Part shown: one piece after another, positions 48,156-56,585 of the stretch
Numbering within the stretch: position 1 is the stretch's first letter
Layout: each line of letters begins with the position of its first letter
IMG/VR virus record: IMGVR_UViG_3300028676_000005
Coordinates: 124,001 to 188,000 of that record
DNA from: a virus
DNA: 64,000 bases
Strand: one strand, 5' to 3'
Translations under genes and position numbers: made by a program
Notes under the pieces: model-generated
What the model saw: only the letters and a program-made list of their open reading frames with translations
Databases searched by the model: none
What the model was told of the DNA's origin: nothing

Positions 48156-49292
48156 TCAGGAGAAGAGGAGTTTAAATCCTGTCAAGAATATACCGACCAG
48201 GCTACCTACGCCTTTAAGTAGCTCACCCCAGCCACTCAGGTTATTATGCTTCCTGGTATGATCAAGGGTAACTTTGGCATAGAACTCTTTATTACGCATT
48301 TCAAATTTATTGCGATCTGCTTCTTCTTTGCTGCTAATTTCCGAGCGAGAAGACTTATGAGCCGCAGCAGCTGCGTCCATTCTTAGTTTCTCTAATGCGT
48401 TCTTGTGATCTTGTTTCATGAACGTCATTTGGGTATTAGCTTCGTCTAGTTGTCTCTCCAGCTTGGACAGTTTAGCTTGTGCTTCACGCAACTCTTCAGA
48501 CTTGCGCTCTAGCGCTTTAGAGATGTCCTTCAACTTGCCTTCAGCTTCAACATACCGTTCGGTGTTACCACCTTTAGTAGCCTCAGCCTTGTTCATGAAC
48601 ACGCCAAGCTTTTCGAGGGACTCTTTGTCCAAGCCATCGAAACTGTAAAATAGAATATCTGGTGAAGTATTACCGCTGTCAACTCCAACGTAGAGTCCGG
48701 CGTTAGTACCCGCGTCATGTTCTACTGGCACTTCAGTAGCCTTACCGCCCAGGTTTACGTAATACGGATGTTGCGTTCTACCCGGATCATTTACATAAAC
48801 ACAGTAATATGCCATGCGACGTTTGCCGGTTGAATCTTTTAACGCAGTAAGGACATCCCCAATTGTTGCTTTTGGAACATTCATAGGACTTCTGGAAAGA
48901 TAGCCGCTTCCACGATATAAAGTCATACCTAGCATTTCACTGTGAATGTATCCACCGTCTTCTGCTAAGTCTCCTGTTAACTTAACGTAGATTACCATGT
49001 TCATTGGCATGGTAGGAAAATAGGAGGCTCCCCGCCCCTTCTCTTCTTCCAGCTTTCCTTTGAATGCTTCCATCACATATTTGTCAAACTTTGTTGTTGC
49101 CTGGTCTGGATCAAATTCAATGCAGGTTGGAATAACCCCATTCATCCTGAGAACGACGACATCGCCAGTTGGAGAGTAATCAGCTTCTTTACGACGCTTG
49201 ATAATGTAACTCAATCCACCTTTTATCTTTACGACAATGTCACTCGAAGAAGATCCATTAATAACTTCGCGCTCCAGCTTGAAACTATTCAT
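48156..49292 (-). CDS. Coiled-coil protein with C-terminal membrane anchor, 378 aa
   Basis: The function is unknown. Residues 1-225 form an alpha/beta domain (KLEREVINGSSSSDIVVKIK, ILFYSFDGLDKESLEKLGVF). Residues 235-310 form a strong coiled coil (ALERKSEELREAQAKLSKLE), then a charged Ser/Lys/Glu stretch. The last 20 residues are a hydrophobic tail anchor (SLVGIFLTGFKLLFS). Tail-anchored phage proteins can attach complexes to the host membrane. It lies between the capsid gene and the RNA polymerase-like gene and is preceded by a weak early-promoter-like element at 49327-49335. Confidence 0.75.
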   Translation of the reverse strand: MNSFKLEREVINGSSSSDIVVKIKGGLSYIIKRRKEADYSPTGDVVVLRMNGVIPTCIEFDPDQATTKFDKYVMEAFKGKLEEEKGRGASYFPTMPMNMVIYVKLTGDLAEDGGYIHSEMLGMTLYRGSGYLSRSPMNVPKATIGDVLTALKDSTGKRRMAYYCVYVNDPGRTQHPYYVNLGGKATEVPVEHDAGTNAGLYVGVDSGNTSPDILFYSFDGLDKESLEKLGVFMNKAEATKGGNTERYVEAEGKLKDISKALERKSEELREAQAKLSKLERQLDEANTQMTFMKQDHKNALEKLRMDAAAAAHKSSRSEISSKEEADRNKFEMRNKEFYAKVTLDHTRKHNNLSGWGELLKGVGSLVGIFLTGFKLLFS

Positions 49293-49326
49293 ATTCCAAA
49301 CTACCTTTATTAGTATGTCCTACCTT

Positions 49327-49335
49327 GATAATTTA
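49327..49335 (-). promoter_or_regulatory. Weak early-promoter-like element TAAATTATC
   Basis: On the minus strand TTTCAAACC then TAAATTATC resembles TTTTGAACC then TATATTAC at 17244-17251, with substitutions in the octamer. It lies 35 bases upstream of the ATG at 49292. A diverged or temporally different promoter is possible. Confidence 0.35.
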
Positions 49336-49384
49336 GGTTTGAAATATTCTTTGTGATTAGCAAAATGCAAAAAAAAGGAATCAA

Positions 49385-49416
49385 CTACCCCACTCCCTTT
49401 TAAAGGAGTGAGGTAG
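49385..49416 (-). terminator. Terminator for capsid transcript
   Basis: On the minus strand CTACCTCACTCC pairs with GGAGTGGGGTAG (one wobble or mismatch) around a short A/T loop and is followed by TTGATTCC and a run of eight T. The same T-run with GCATTTT follows the terminator at 62885-62922. It lies about 60 bases beyond the end of the proposed frameshift product. Confidence 0.75.
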
Positions 49417-49445
49417 AAGAGACCAGATGCAACTAACCTAAACGC

Positions 49446-49535
49446 GCCTCATCGACAGTGTCAAGAGGGGTACTAGGCAGGCCCCTCTAACAGACCGTAG
49501 TAGGTCGATGGAAGGATGAGGCCTACGGGTTTCCC
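49446..49535 (-). promoter_or_regulatory. Candidate programmed -1 frameshift signal
   Basis: Heptamer G GGA AAC (49535-49529) is in the capsid reading phase as X XXY YYZ, two codons before the TAG at 49525-49523. Six bases later GCCTCATC (49522-49515) can pair with GATGAGGC (49453-49446). Inside lies a 7-bp stem AGAGGGG/CCCCTCT (49488-49482 with 49470-49464), giving a branched structure. Lambda G/GT uses the related G GGA AAG. The elements are seen; activity is inferred. Confidence 0.6.
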
Positions 49536-51721
49536 GCTTCGATGGCGCCTTGGATGCCAGCCAGAGCTGGAGCCAGACCTTCGATGGCGATGCGCTGTTT
49601 TGCCAGCTTGGTCAGCAGACCGTTATCACCCAGGAACTCTGCGGCGTCAGTGATCTTCAGCGAACCGATGATCGGGTTGAGCGCCCAGTGTTTGTAGGTA
49701 GGGATGGTCATGACCACACCGAAGTCCTGCTGATCACGAGTCACGTTACCTTGTACAACGATGTTCTCTTTCGAGACAACGACGCCGACACCGCCCAGTG
49801 GGTTGATGTAATCGGAAGTCGAATCGTTTTGGGTAACGATCAGGATCTCACCGATCTGGCTGTCGAAGTTGGTTTCGACGGCTTTCATGGTGGTCAGAGG
49901 ACCCAGGGTACGAGCGTCGCCCAGACGGAGCAGGAAGCGGCACAGGTTCTGGTGAGCGATGATGTTCCACTTCGGAGAAGTAGCACCGCCGTATTCGGCG
50001 ATCGCGGCGATACCGGACTTGGTAGTCAGGGCCGAAACGATGTCGCTGATTTCGTTGGTGAACACGGCGCAGACTGCTTCCAGCACACCGGTGCTGTCTT
50101 GGGTCGATACGACGTCGGCCAGGGTGATCTTGCGGTTTACTGCGGCAGCTTGCACGTAGTGCATGCCTGGCAGGACGTTGGAACCCTGGTTGTTCGAGAC
50201 CACAGCATGGCCGTCGATGGAGGTGATGTACGCCAGGTGCTCAGCAGCCATGTCGAACGCTTTACGCGAGCACTGGTTGTTGATCGCCACCGACATTTGC
50301 TCGATCGCGTAGTCCAGGGAGCCCTGGTTCACGTCTTGCTTGTCGATTGGGTATTTCACAGACACCGGGTCGCCACGTTTGACGGACAGGTGCTTGTCGG
50401 CATCGAACACTTCGATACGGTAGCCGAAGTTACCGCGCGAGTTGTTGGTCACGTTACCGGTGATTTCGATACCGGATACGGAACCGTTGGTCAGGGTGCG
50501 GAACAGTGATTTCTGAGCGTCATCAGCGCGATCACGAGTGATCACGTTACCGGTTGGGATGTGCTGGAGAGCAGTGATCGAAACCTGGCCGCCGTTCAGG
50601 CGCATGACGTTCTTTTGACGCTGGTAGTTGCCGTCCATCGACACGTCCAGCAGAGGGCGGTAGCCAGCTGCTTTCAGATCGGCGAACAGGGTCTCACCAA
50701 CTTCCAGGCCGTCTTTGTCCTGTACAGCAAAACCGTTGTGACGGTTCAGCAGGATGGCCATTTTGCGGTCATCGGACGATTGGCCGTTCGAAGTCGGGAT
50801 GAAGGTGTTGTTCGACATCGCCTTGGTGTTGATGAAGAACGTCTTGACAGTGCCCTTGATAGTAGCGGTCAATTGCAGAGTCTGACCGGTGAGCGAGTTG
50901 GACTCGATCTCGTCGGTAGCGGTGTACGGACGCTGGCCAGGGGTTTCGCACAGGCCCAGGAAGTTCGGAATGACGCTCGGAACTTTCAGGAAGCTGGTCA
51001 GGTGGTTTTCGCGGCCCAGGGCATCAGCTTCCATGTAGGTAGCGGTCCATGGGGTACGGTCGGCGGCTGGAACGAACAGCTCGCGGGTGTCGTCGGTGTC
51101 CGACTCAGGGTACACAGGGTGTACAGCCAGGGCGGATTCGGCGAACATTTTGCCGGAACGCAGCAGACCGAAGATCGGTTGCAGTTCGGAGGCGGACTGC
51201 CAGGCGCTGTTGCCGTAAGCGTAAGTACCCAGACCAGCGGCACGAACCTTCATCAGGACGCCTTCGTCTTCGTAACGAACGGTCAGGGTGGCGAACAGTG
51301 CTTCGGCGCCAGGAGTCTGCAAGTGGCTCTGGGCGTTGAGGGCCATGTTCAGAGCTTTGACGGTGGTTTCCGAGCCTTCCCAGTTCTGCATCGAGAAGCC
51401 TTCCAGGCCATCGACGGTACCGTAGAAGCTTTCGGTACGTTCAACGATGTCTTTCAGCTCGCTCGGAGCAATGTTGGTGGTACGGCCGAACGAGGATTGG
51501 AACGCGGCGAAGTTCTTGTCGTTCAGACGAGTGGCCAGCATGCCATTCAGCGATTGGCTCTCAGCGCCTTGAACACGAGCCAGGTCGAACTTGCTCGAGA
51601 AGCCAGAAAAGTTTTCCTGGCCTTGCACCGCGGTCAACGATTCGTTCTTCAGTGCATCAGCGATCAGCTGAACAAGGTTACCCTCGTTCTTGAGACCCAT
51701 CTTAATCTGTTTGTAAGCCAT
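49473..51721 (-). CDS. Proposed -1 frameshift product of capsid gene, 749 aa
   Basis: Translation would follow the capsid frame to the Asn codon at 49531-49529, shift by -1 on G GGA AAC and continue with PVGLILPSTYYGLLEGPA before TAG at 49475-49473. The product would have residues 1-731 of the capsid protein plus 18 new residues, instead of stopping after one further Pro. The new tail contains PSTYYGLL, matching IPRTYYGLL in the repeats of the 762-aa protein at 37156-39444. By analogy with T7 gp10B this would be a minor capsid form that carries a surface motif. Peptide evidence is lacking. Confidence 0.5.
49523..51721 (-). CDS. Major capsid protein (phiKZ gp120-like)
   Basis: The 732-residue protein starts MAYKQIKMGLKNEGNLVQLI and has a length close to that of phiKZ gp120. 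Its sequence looks like a giant HK97-type capsid, with a helical N-terminal region to about residue 140 and a long beta-rich, Asp/Asn/Gly-rich domain after it. Motifs GAE at 52-54 and 138-140 resemble the S/A/G-x-E sites cut by phiKZ-type prohead protease. The gene has much higher GC and a strongly biased codon set compared with neighbours, as expected for the most abundant virion protein. It has an AT-rich palindromic leader, an AAGGA ribosome site, a frameshift signal at its end and a terminator at 49385-49416. Confidence 0.75.
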   Translation of the reverse strand: MAYKQIKMGLKNEGNLVQLIADALKNESLTAVQGQENFSGFSSKFDLARVQGAESQSLNGMLATRLNDKNFAAFQSSFGRTTNIAPSELKDIVERTESFYGTVDGLEGFSMQNWEGSETTVKALNMALNAQSHLQTPGAEALFATLTVRYEDEGVLMKVRAAGLGTYAYGNSAWQSASELQPIFGLLRSGKMFAESALAVHPVYPESDTDDTRELFVPAADRTPWTATYMEADALGRENHLTSFLKVPSVIPNFLGLCETPGQRPYTATDEIESNSLTGQTLQLTATIKGTVKTFFINTKAMSNNTFIPTSNGQSSDDRKMAILLNRHNGFAVQDKDGLEVGETLFADLKAAGYRPLLDVSMDGNYQRQKNVMRLNGGQVSITALQHIPTGNVITRDRADDAQKSLFRTLTNGSVSGIEITGNVTNNSRGNFGYRIEVFDADKHLSVKRGDPVSVKYPIDKQDVNQGSLDYAIEQMSVAINNQCSRKAFDMAAEHLAYITSIDGHAVVSNNQGSNVLPGMHYVQAAAVNRKITLADVVSTQDSTGVLEAVCAVFTNEISDIVSALTTKSGIAAIAEYGGATSPKWNIIAHQNLCRFLLRLGDARTLGPLTTMKAVETNFDSQIGEILIVTQNDSTSDYINPLGGVGVVVSKENIVVQGNVTRDQQDFGVVMTIPTYKHWALNPIIGSLKITDAAEFLGDNGLLTKLAKQRIAIEGLAPALAGIQGAIEAGNP

Positions 51722-51723
51722 GG

Positions 51724-51772
51724 AAGGAATTCCTTTTTAAGCGTTGGACGTTTAACAAATATATATATTTGT
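51724..51772 (-). promoter_or_regulatory. Palindromic leader of the capsid gene
   Basis: Two perfect palindromes precede the capsid ATG: AAGGAATTCCTT at 51724-51735, which includes the ribosome site AAGGA, and an 18-base AT-only core ACAAATATATATATTTGT at 51755-51772. The second lies within a very AT-rich stretch, a likely late promoter region. A role as protein-binding site or translation switch is possible but not shown. Confidence 0.45.
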
Positions 51773-51809
51773 GTATCTACTACACATAACATACATATTG
51801 AAACGAGGT

Positions 51810-52358
51810 TTAAGGGTTTTGATTGCCCAGCAGTTTGTAAACTTCAGCCATGGTGAACTCACCTACTTTACTGTCCACAATCGCACCGAAATGAGATTCC
51901 ATGAAACCGTGAACATGCAAGATGGCCTCCAACAATGCACCAGAGAATGTTAGCGCAGAAGCCTTACTCCAGCTGGGCGGTGTTGTTTGGTTCTCGTCGT
52001 TAATAACAACCACGAGTTGATTACTTTTGAAAGAGCTGTATCCAAAAGATGTTGCGTCGGTAAACGCGGCGGATAAGCTTTTACTGTCGACACTATTAAA
52101 TGCCGCTTTTAACATCTCACCTTCATAATCTTTACTGAAGATTAAATCTGGGTCGAGCAAAGCAACACCGAGTTCTTTTGCAGCGCGGTATTGCATAGAA
52201 ATGATTTGAGCAATTTCACCGTAAGTTGCCTTTTGATGATATGTCTCAATCGTCGATAAGTTGCTCAACGGAATGCCGACCTTAGCCAACAACTTAACCA
52301 TAGAGTTGGTCAAGAAGAATACTTCGATCGGGGAACCGTTAGGTGTCCTGAGAATCAT
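51810..52358 (-). CDS. Hypothetical protein, 182 aa
   Basis: The function is unknown. The N-terminal half is helical with a short hydrophobic stretch (IEVFFLTNSMVKLLAKVGI). The middle is Ala/Leu/Ser-rich, and the C-terminal half has SYSSFKSNQLVVVINDEN-like strands (the exact segment is FGYSSFKSNQLVVVIN) followed by two helices. It is transcribed away from the helicase gene across a 28-base divergent gap. Confidence 0.68.
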   Translation of the reverse strand: MILRTPNGSPIEVFFLTNSMVKLLAKVGIPLSNLSTIETYHQKATYGEIAQIISMQYRAAKELGVALLDPDLIFSKDYEGEMLKAAFNSVDSKSLSAAFTDATSFGYSSFKSNQLVVVINDENQTTPPSWSKASALTFSGALLEAILHVHGFMESHFGAIVDSKVGEFTMAEVYKLLGNQNP

Positions 52359-52386
52359 AGCGTTACTCCTGGGGAGTTTGTTTTAA

Positions 52387-53919
52387 ATGAATGACTTACT
52401 GGTATTAGTCAAATTGCTTTCAGCAATGTACCAAGCCAAGAAACTTAAAGATAAGGTTCTGCTAAAAGAACTGGAGGAGCTTTACGAGGAACTCCCACCG
52501 CCGCCACAGGAAGTGTTTGTCCAGAATAAAGAACTCCGTGACAGCATTAAAGCATCCGTACTTTGGCTCCTCAAAGAGCCTGACGATGAGCCGATCATAA
52601 AATTAGCACTTATGCAACGGGTTCGTCTGTTTTGTGTTGGTCAAGACGATATCAAACTTGCAATTGAAGACGGTCTGGAAGACTTTGACGACGACTTGAT
52701 GACGCGTAAAGTAATCTACAAACAGATTACCGATATCCGTCTGAGCTTTGAAGACAAAGGTTTCTCGGATAAATGGAAGCGGGCAACTAAAGCTTACTTC
52801 TACAAAGACATCCATGAAATTACAAAAGACGACTGGGTAAAGTTATCCGATCTCATCAACGAACGCATGGGTACGTTGTACGAAGATAAACAGTCAGAAG
52901 TACTTTGCGAAATCAGCACCGAGTCGCCAACTAGTTTCCATGAAGTTATTGCACTGGCAAAGAAAGAAAACAGTAAAGAAGGTATTATCAAAACTGGTAT
53001 TCAGGCGCTCAATAAAGCACTGAGTCCGGATGGTGGCTTTCGTCGTAGTAAGTTCTACTTGCTTAACGCACTGACTAACCGTGGTAAGTCGCTTACTGTA
53101 GCGCACATGGTAGCCTCTGTAGGGCTCTATAACAAGCCTCAGTTGCGTAACCCGTCTAAGATACCGACTATCCTCTTGGAATCGGCAGAAGACACCATGG
53201 ACCTTATTATCCAGCGTATGTATAAGCTAGCTATTACTGTTAACAGTGACAACGTTCCAGATTTCAACATTGCTGCTCAAGATGACATCGTCGAAGCTAT
53301 TTGCAGTTGCTTTAAAGCAAATGGTTGGGTATTGATTATTAAGGTGATCGACTCCAACAAAGATGATTGCAATCAGATGTTTGACCGCATTCGTCGTATG
53401 GAACTCAAAGGCCACGAGATCATCTTCTACGCCTATGACTACCTGGCTCTGCAAAACTTTGACAAGCTCCCTGGTGAGACTAAATCAGACAAGCTACAGT
53501 TGTTGTTCCGTAAGGTTCGTTCCTTCATCATCAACCGCGGCATCTGCTTTATCACCCCACACCAGCTGAGTCCAGATGCTAAGAAGCGTCTACAAGAGTC
53601 TGATGAAGAATCAGAAGTTTACTTTGCTCGTGAAGTTGCTGGTAAGTCTTACACCGAGACTTCCACTAAAATCACCAACGAAGTAGACGTAGAGATTACC
53701 TTCCACGTTGCCAAGACGTCCTTTAAGAGTTACTGGACCTTCTGTATTGGTAAACAGCGTGGTGAAGGTTGTGCACCAGAAGATCGCTTTGCTATCTACG
53801 ACATTGATCCAGTAATGGGGCTCCGTCATGATATCAATGGTAAACCTCGTTTCAGGAGAAGTCTGCAGACTAGTCTGGACGATAATGGTAACGTGGTAAA
53901 AGACTTTGACTCTATCTAA
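52387..53919 (+). CDS. DnaB-like replicative helicase
   Basis: The 510-residue protein has a helical N-terminal domain (1-190) and a RecA-like domain starting near 200 (KTGIQALNKAL, then GGFRRSKFYLL). Walker A is the variant NALTNRGKS at 227-235, typical for DnaB-type phage helicases where N.G.GKT is modified. Walker B is GHEIIFYAYDYL near 344-355. FITPHQLSP near 395 and KQRGEG near 455 correspond to helicase motifs 3 and 4. It would unwind duplex DNA at the phage fork. It is one of few plus-strand genes and ends in a bidirectional hairpin. Confidence 0.85.
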   Translation: MNDLLVLVKLLSAMYQAKKLKDKVLLKELEELYEELPPPPQEVFVQNKELRDSIKASVLWLLKEPDDEPIIKLALMQRVRLFCVGQDDIKLAIEDGLEDFDDDLMTRKVIYKQITDIRLSFEDKGFSDKWKRATKAYFYKDIHEITKDDWVKLSDLINERMGTLYEDKQSEVLCEISTESPTSFHEVIALAKKENSKEGIIKTGIQALNKALSPDGGFRRSKFYLLNALTNRGKSLTVAHMVASVGLYNKPQLRNPSKIPTILLESAEDTMDLIIQRMYKLAITVNSDNVPDFNIAAQDDIVEAICSCFKANGWVLIIKVIDSNKDDCNQMFDRIRRMELKGHEIIFYAYDYLALQNFDKLPGETKSDKLQLLFRKVRSFIINRGICFITPHQLSPDAKKRLQESDEESEVYFAREVAGKSYTETSTKITNEVDVEITFHVAKTSFKSYWTFCIGKQRGEGCAPEDRFAIYDIDPVMGLRHDINGKPRFRRSLQTSLDDNGNVVKDFDSI

Positions 53920-53941
53920 CTGAACCAAAGCGAACATAACC

Positions 53942-53976
53942 TATACTCTCCTACCCGATAAGGGTAGGAGAGTATA
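53942..53976. terminator. Bidirectional terminator after helicase gene
   Basis: A 15-bp perfect stem (TATACTCTCCTACCC and complement) with a 5-base loop is followed on the plus strand by TTTATTTTGCATTTTC. It lies between the convergent stops at 53919 and 54003. Confidence 0.82.
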
Positions 53977-54002
53977 TAAGGTTTATTTTGCATTTTCTTT
54001 TA

Positions 54003-54347
54003 TTAGCTAAACTCAATTACTGACTCGCGTGCACATTTGGCTTCGCCAATACCGATGGTAAAGTGAAGTCTAACCCCTGTCAATTTCCCTTCTTCAGTGG
54101 TTCTGGCGGAAGTCGTGACGTCGATTGTTACCCCATCGTTTATCGATGTGAAGTCTCTGGCCGCTGTACCAGCACGATCCTCAAATTTCACAAGCATTTG
54201 CGCAAGGGTAAGATTAGTAAGCCCCAAGACGTCTTGTGACAAAGTGATGGTCTGTTTAGTAACAGATGTAACAATCAAATGAGCCATGCTAGCTACATGT
54301 TCTTCAAAACTTCTTTCTACACTTGAAAGTTCTACATCAGTAGTCAT
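54003..54347 (-). CDS. Hypothetical protein, 114 aa
   Basis: The ATG at 54347 is preferred because CAGGTGAACAAC precedes it; an in-frame GTG three codons upstream is also possible. The protein is Thr-rich with a helical start and a beta-rich second half (GVTIDVTTSARTTEEGKLTG). No family is recognised. It is the last minus-strand gene before the helicase terminator and has a structured intergenic region directly upstream. Confidence 0.65.
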   Translation of the reverse strand: MTTDVELSSVERSFEEHVASMAHLIVTSVTKQTITLSQDVLGLTNLTLAQMLVKFEDRAGTAARDFTSINDGVTIDVTTSARTTEEGKLTGVRLHFTIGIGEAKCARESVIEFS

Positions 54348-54364
54348 GTTGTTCACCTGGGTTC

Positions 54365-54480
54365 ATTATCAATAGGGAGGTCGCTTACGCTCCGCTATAC
54401 AGAAATAGACCTAACCGTCCCCACCCGCTTCCGCAGATAGTTTTATCAAGTCTTATAAGCTACCTCCCTCAGTTGATAAT
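54365..54480 (-). ncRNA. Candidate structured RNA or processing element, 116 nt
   Basis: The intergenic region folds on paper into a long stem: ATTATCAA/TTGATAAT (8 bp), AGGGAGGT/ACCTCCCT (8 bp) and GCTTA/TAAGC (5 bp), separated by one to three unpaired bases. It closes a loop of about 68 bases that holds two similar C/G-rich segments. The loop is far too large for a terminator. The sequence contains no reading frame of note, and it begins at the stop codon of 54480-55820. Possible roles are mRNA processing site, stable RNA or a DNA recognition site; none is shown. Confidence 0.4.
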
Positions 54481-55820
54481 TACTTAACCGAGAACTCTTC
54501 AATACCAATAGTCAAAGACAACACGCTGTGCTCTCTGAAGATGGTGTTAACACTTTCAGTATCAGGTTGGTAGACAGTCCGCAGACCACCCACGCTACCT
54601 TCACGATACATCAATGCCTCACTACCACTCATGTAGTAATAACGAACTGGCATGCACGGATCAATGAGTGCTGCGTTAGAGTTGTGCCAGGACAACCCAG
54701 TGATACTTACATCGTTCTGAGCGTTCTCTGAAAGATGCTTGCAGAGGTTACCAGTCGGAGTCAATACCGTAGGGACCCACTCTTCCCCAGAAGCACGGCT
54801 GACCGTCTTGTACTCAGACAAGGAGTCTCCTCGCGTTGTTGCAGCGACACCCTTGTTGTAGTAACGACCTGTTTCGCCCATTGCCGCATCGACAGAGATA
54901 ATCCTTTTACCAACGCCATGTTCCTGTCGGTCAATATCAGTAGTCTCACTGTTGTGGGCACCACCGGTTGAAAAGACAGTAATGGACTTGTCATCCATGA
55001 TCCAGCTATTGTGCAGGGTGGGAAAAACGTTCTCTGGTAACCGGTATACGTTTAGTACTCGCCGAGCCTTCTCATAACGACCCATGCGGAACAATGGATA
55101 GACACGCCACAATCCCTTCCGGTAGTACATACCTAGTCCGGTATTGTAGATGCCATACTCCTCGTTCATTTGAAGGAATTCCCCCAAGTCGATAAGACGG
55201 TTACCAAAAGGGATGACCACTTGCTTAAATACCCGATCGTTATCAATTGGGTATTCGATGTCAACTCCTTTCCAGGCGTCAGGCCCGGTTAACCCCAGCT
55301 TAGATCCGCTCTCAGTTAACTTGTCATGGAGAACGTTATCCATGCTGGACATGAGGTAAATGTCACTGACAGGCTCGTTACGGATCTTGGCAAACCCTAA
55401 CTCTAAGAGCTGGAAGTCTACCGTGATCATGTTCATGTTATCTTTACTAGCCAAGTCGGCCAACGCACTGTGACCGCCTTGCATTTGAGGATCGTTTCCT
55501 GTTAAGGGGATCGCCCTGAACCGGTACTTGATCTGGCTAGCCTTCTCACGCTCCACAATCTCGATGATAAGGTTATCTCGAAAAGGAAGTATCTTGTTAG
55601 TGTAAACACCTGGTTGCGTCTGTACGCGGATCGTAGCGTCGTCAGACCGACCACTAGTAAACAGACAGTTACGACTAAACCCCGAAGGCATGAGCAAAGG
55701 GATTTGGTCGTTAGGAGTTACCGCAGTAGCCTCCATCTGAAAGAGTCGTTCATTACGCTGGGTGTTTTCAACATAACGAACGAAATCTATCAGATTTTGT
55801 AAGGAACGGGGAGCTTCCAT
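54480..55820 (-). CDS. Probable virion structural protein, 446 aa
   Basis: No family is recognised. It is rich in Tyr, Asn, Gly and Arg and has strand-like stretches (IIEIVEREKASQIKYRFRAI, MNMITVDFQLLELGFAKI). There is no membrane segment. It is the last of a run of four large minus-strand genes (54480-59417) with overlapping ends, which look like baseplate or tail genes on size and composition. The start lies 4 bases below the stop of the previous gene. Confidence 0.7.
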   Translation of the reverse strand: MEAPRSLQNLIDFVRYVENTQRNERLFQMEATAVTPNDQIPLLMPSGFSRNCLFTSGRSDDATIRVQTQPGVYTNKILPFRDNLIIEIVEREKASQIKYRFRAIPLTGNDPQMQGGHSALADLASKDNMNMITVDFQLLELGFAKIRNEPVSDIYLMSSMDNVLHDKLTESGSKLGLTGPDAWKGVDIEYPIDNDRVFKQVVIPFGNRLIDLGEFLQMNEEYGIYNTGLGMYYRKGLWRVYPLFRMGRYEKARRVLNVYRLPENVFPTLHNSWIMDDKSITVFSTGGAHNSETTDIDRQEHGVGKRIISVDAAMGETGRYYNKGVAATTRGDSLSEYKTVSRASGEEWVPTVLTPTGNLCKHLSENAQNDVSITGLSWHNSNAALIDPCMPVRYYYMSGSEALMYREGSVGGLRTVYQPDTESVNTIFREHSVLSLTIGIEEFSVK

Positions 55821-55823
55821 TTA

Positions 55824-56585
55824 TTAACCTGCTGTAAAGATCCAGTTGGGATTAGTAGCGTGTGCGTCTTCTTGTTGAAACAACGAATCTGAAGACTGCA
55901 CTGCTTGCGGATAAAACATTTGTTGCTGCTCTTCGTAATTGAACGCACGTGGAGTGTACATTGGTGCGCCCATAGTGCCGCTTGGTGGCTCAAAGGCATC
56001 CAGGTGGCTGAAGAAGCTTAAATCGCCAATACGGTGAGTATTGATTACGCTGTCGCCCAAAAAGAGCGCAGCAAAGCCTGCAAGGCCTTTACCGTTAAGT
56101 TCTGTTTCTTGCTCCAGCATCTTCTTGTTCGATTCACGATTCTTAAACGGTTTGATCCGTTTGTATTCGGTAAACAGGATGAACGCCAGGTTTTCTAATT
56201 TACGCAATTCGCTAAATTCAGGACGTTTACATTCCGGTGCGTTTCGGGCAATTTCACACCAGAGTCCAATGAACTCTTGAATTGCATCATAGACCTCAAC
56301 AATAGTCTTAGTCGGCTTTTCAAAATTAAAGTCATGAACTGACTCAATGTTGGTGAGCAGGTCAAAGATCTGTGGGATTTTGTAGCGGCGCTTTTGTCGA
56401 GTTGTATAAAAATCTGTGTCGTTGGAATACCCCTCTTTGTGATAGCTAGGGCGGCTACGAATTTGATCCAAAGACATTAGTTTCTCAGGGGCAATCCAGA
56501 CGTCGAAGAGTTTGAGGAAACAGATGTCATACAACTCAATCAATCGTGCACGGACTTCGCCATAACGTTCGAGGGGCATAAGCAT
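55824..56585 (-). CDS. Hypothetical protein, 253 aa
   Basis: The N-terminal 160 residues are helical and basic/acidic mixed (LYDICFLKLFDVWIAPEKLM, EFSELRKLENLAFILFTEYK). The C-terminal 80 are Pro/Gln/Phe-rich and disordered in appearance (NYEEQQQMFYPQAVQ). Start and stop codons of neighbouring genes overlap (TAATG at 56583-56587), indicating coupling. The family is not recognised; a tail- or baseplate-associated role is inferred from context. Confidence 0.68.
   Translation of the reverse strand: MLMPLERYGEVRARLIELYDICFLKLFDVWIAPEKLMSLDQIRSRPSYHKEGYSNDTDFYTTRQKRRYKIPQIFDLLTNIESVHDFNFEKPTKTIVEVYDAIQEFIGLWCEIARNAPECKRPEFSELRKLENLAFILFTEYKRIKPFKNRESNKKMLEQETELNGKGLAGFAALFLGDSVINTHRIGDLSFFSHLDAFEPPSGTMGAPMYTPRAFNYEEQQQMFYPQAVQSSDSLFQQEDAHATNPNWIFTAG

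Noticed and set aside
49293-49522. Possible small gene in the 230-base gap after the capsid gene
   Set aside because: The only supported coding content is the -1 frame extension. The rest holds the terminator and a promoter-like element.
49473-49525. Possibility that the capsid tail frameshift is a sequencing error
   Set aside because: It cannot be excluded from one sequence. It is less favoured because the heptamer phase, the six-base spacer and the stem all fit programmed frameshifting; it is recorded as the main alternative.
49550-51856. Long plus-strand open frames of 319 and 431 codons opposite the capsid gene
   Set aside because: They are antisense shadows of a GC-biased gene. They lack ribosome sites and their composition is explained by the codon bias of the capsid strand.
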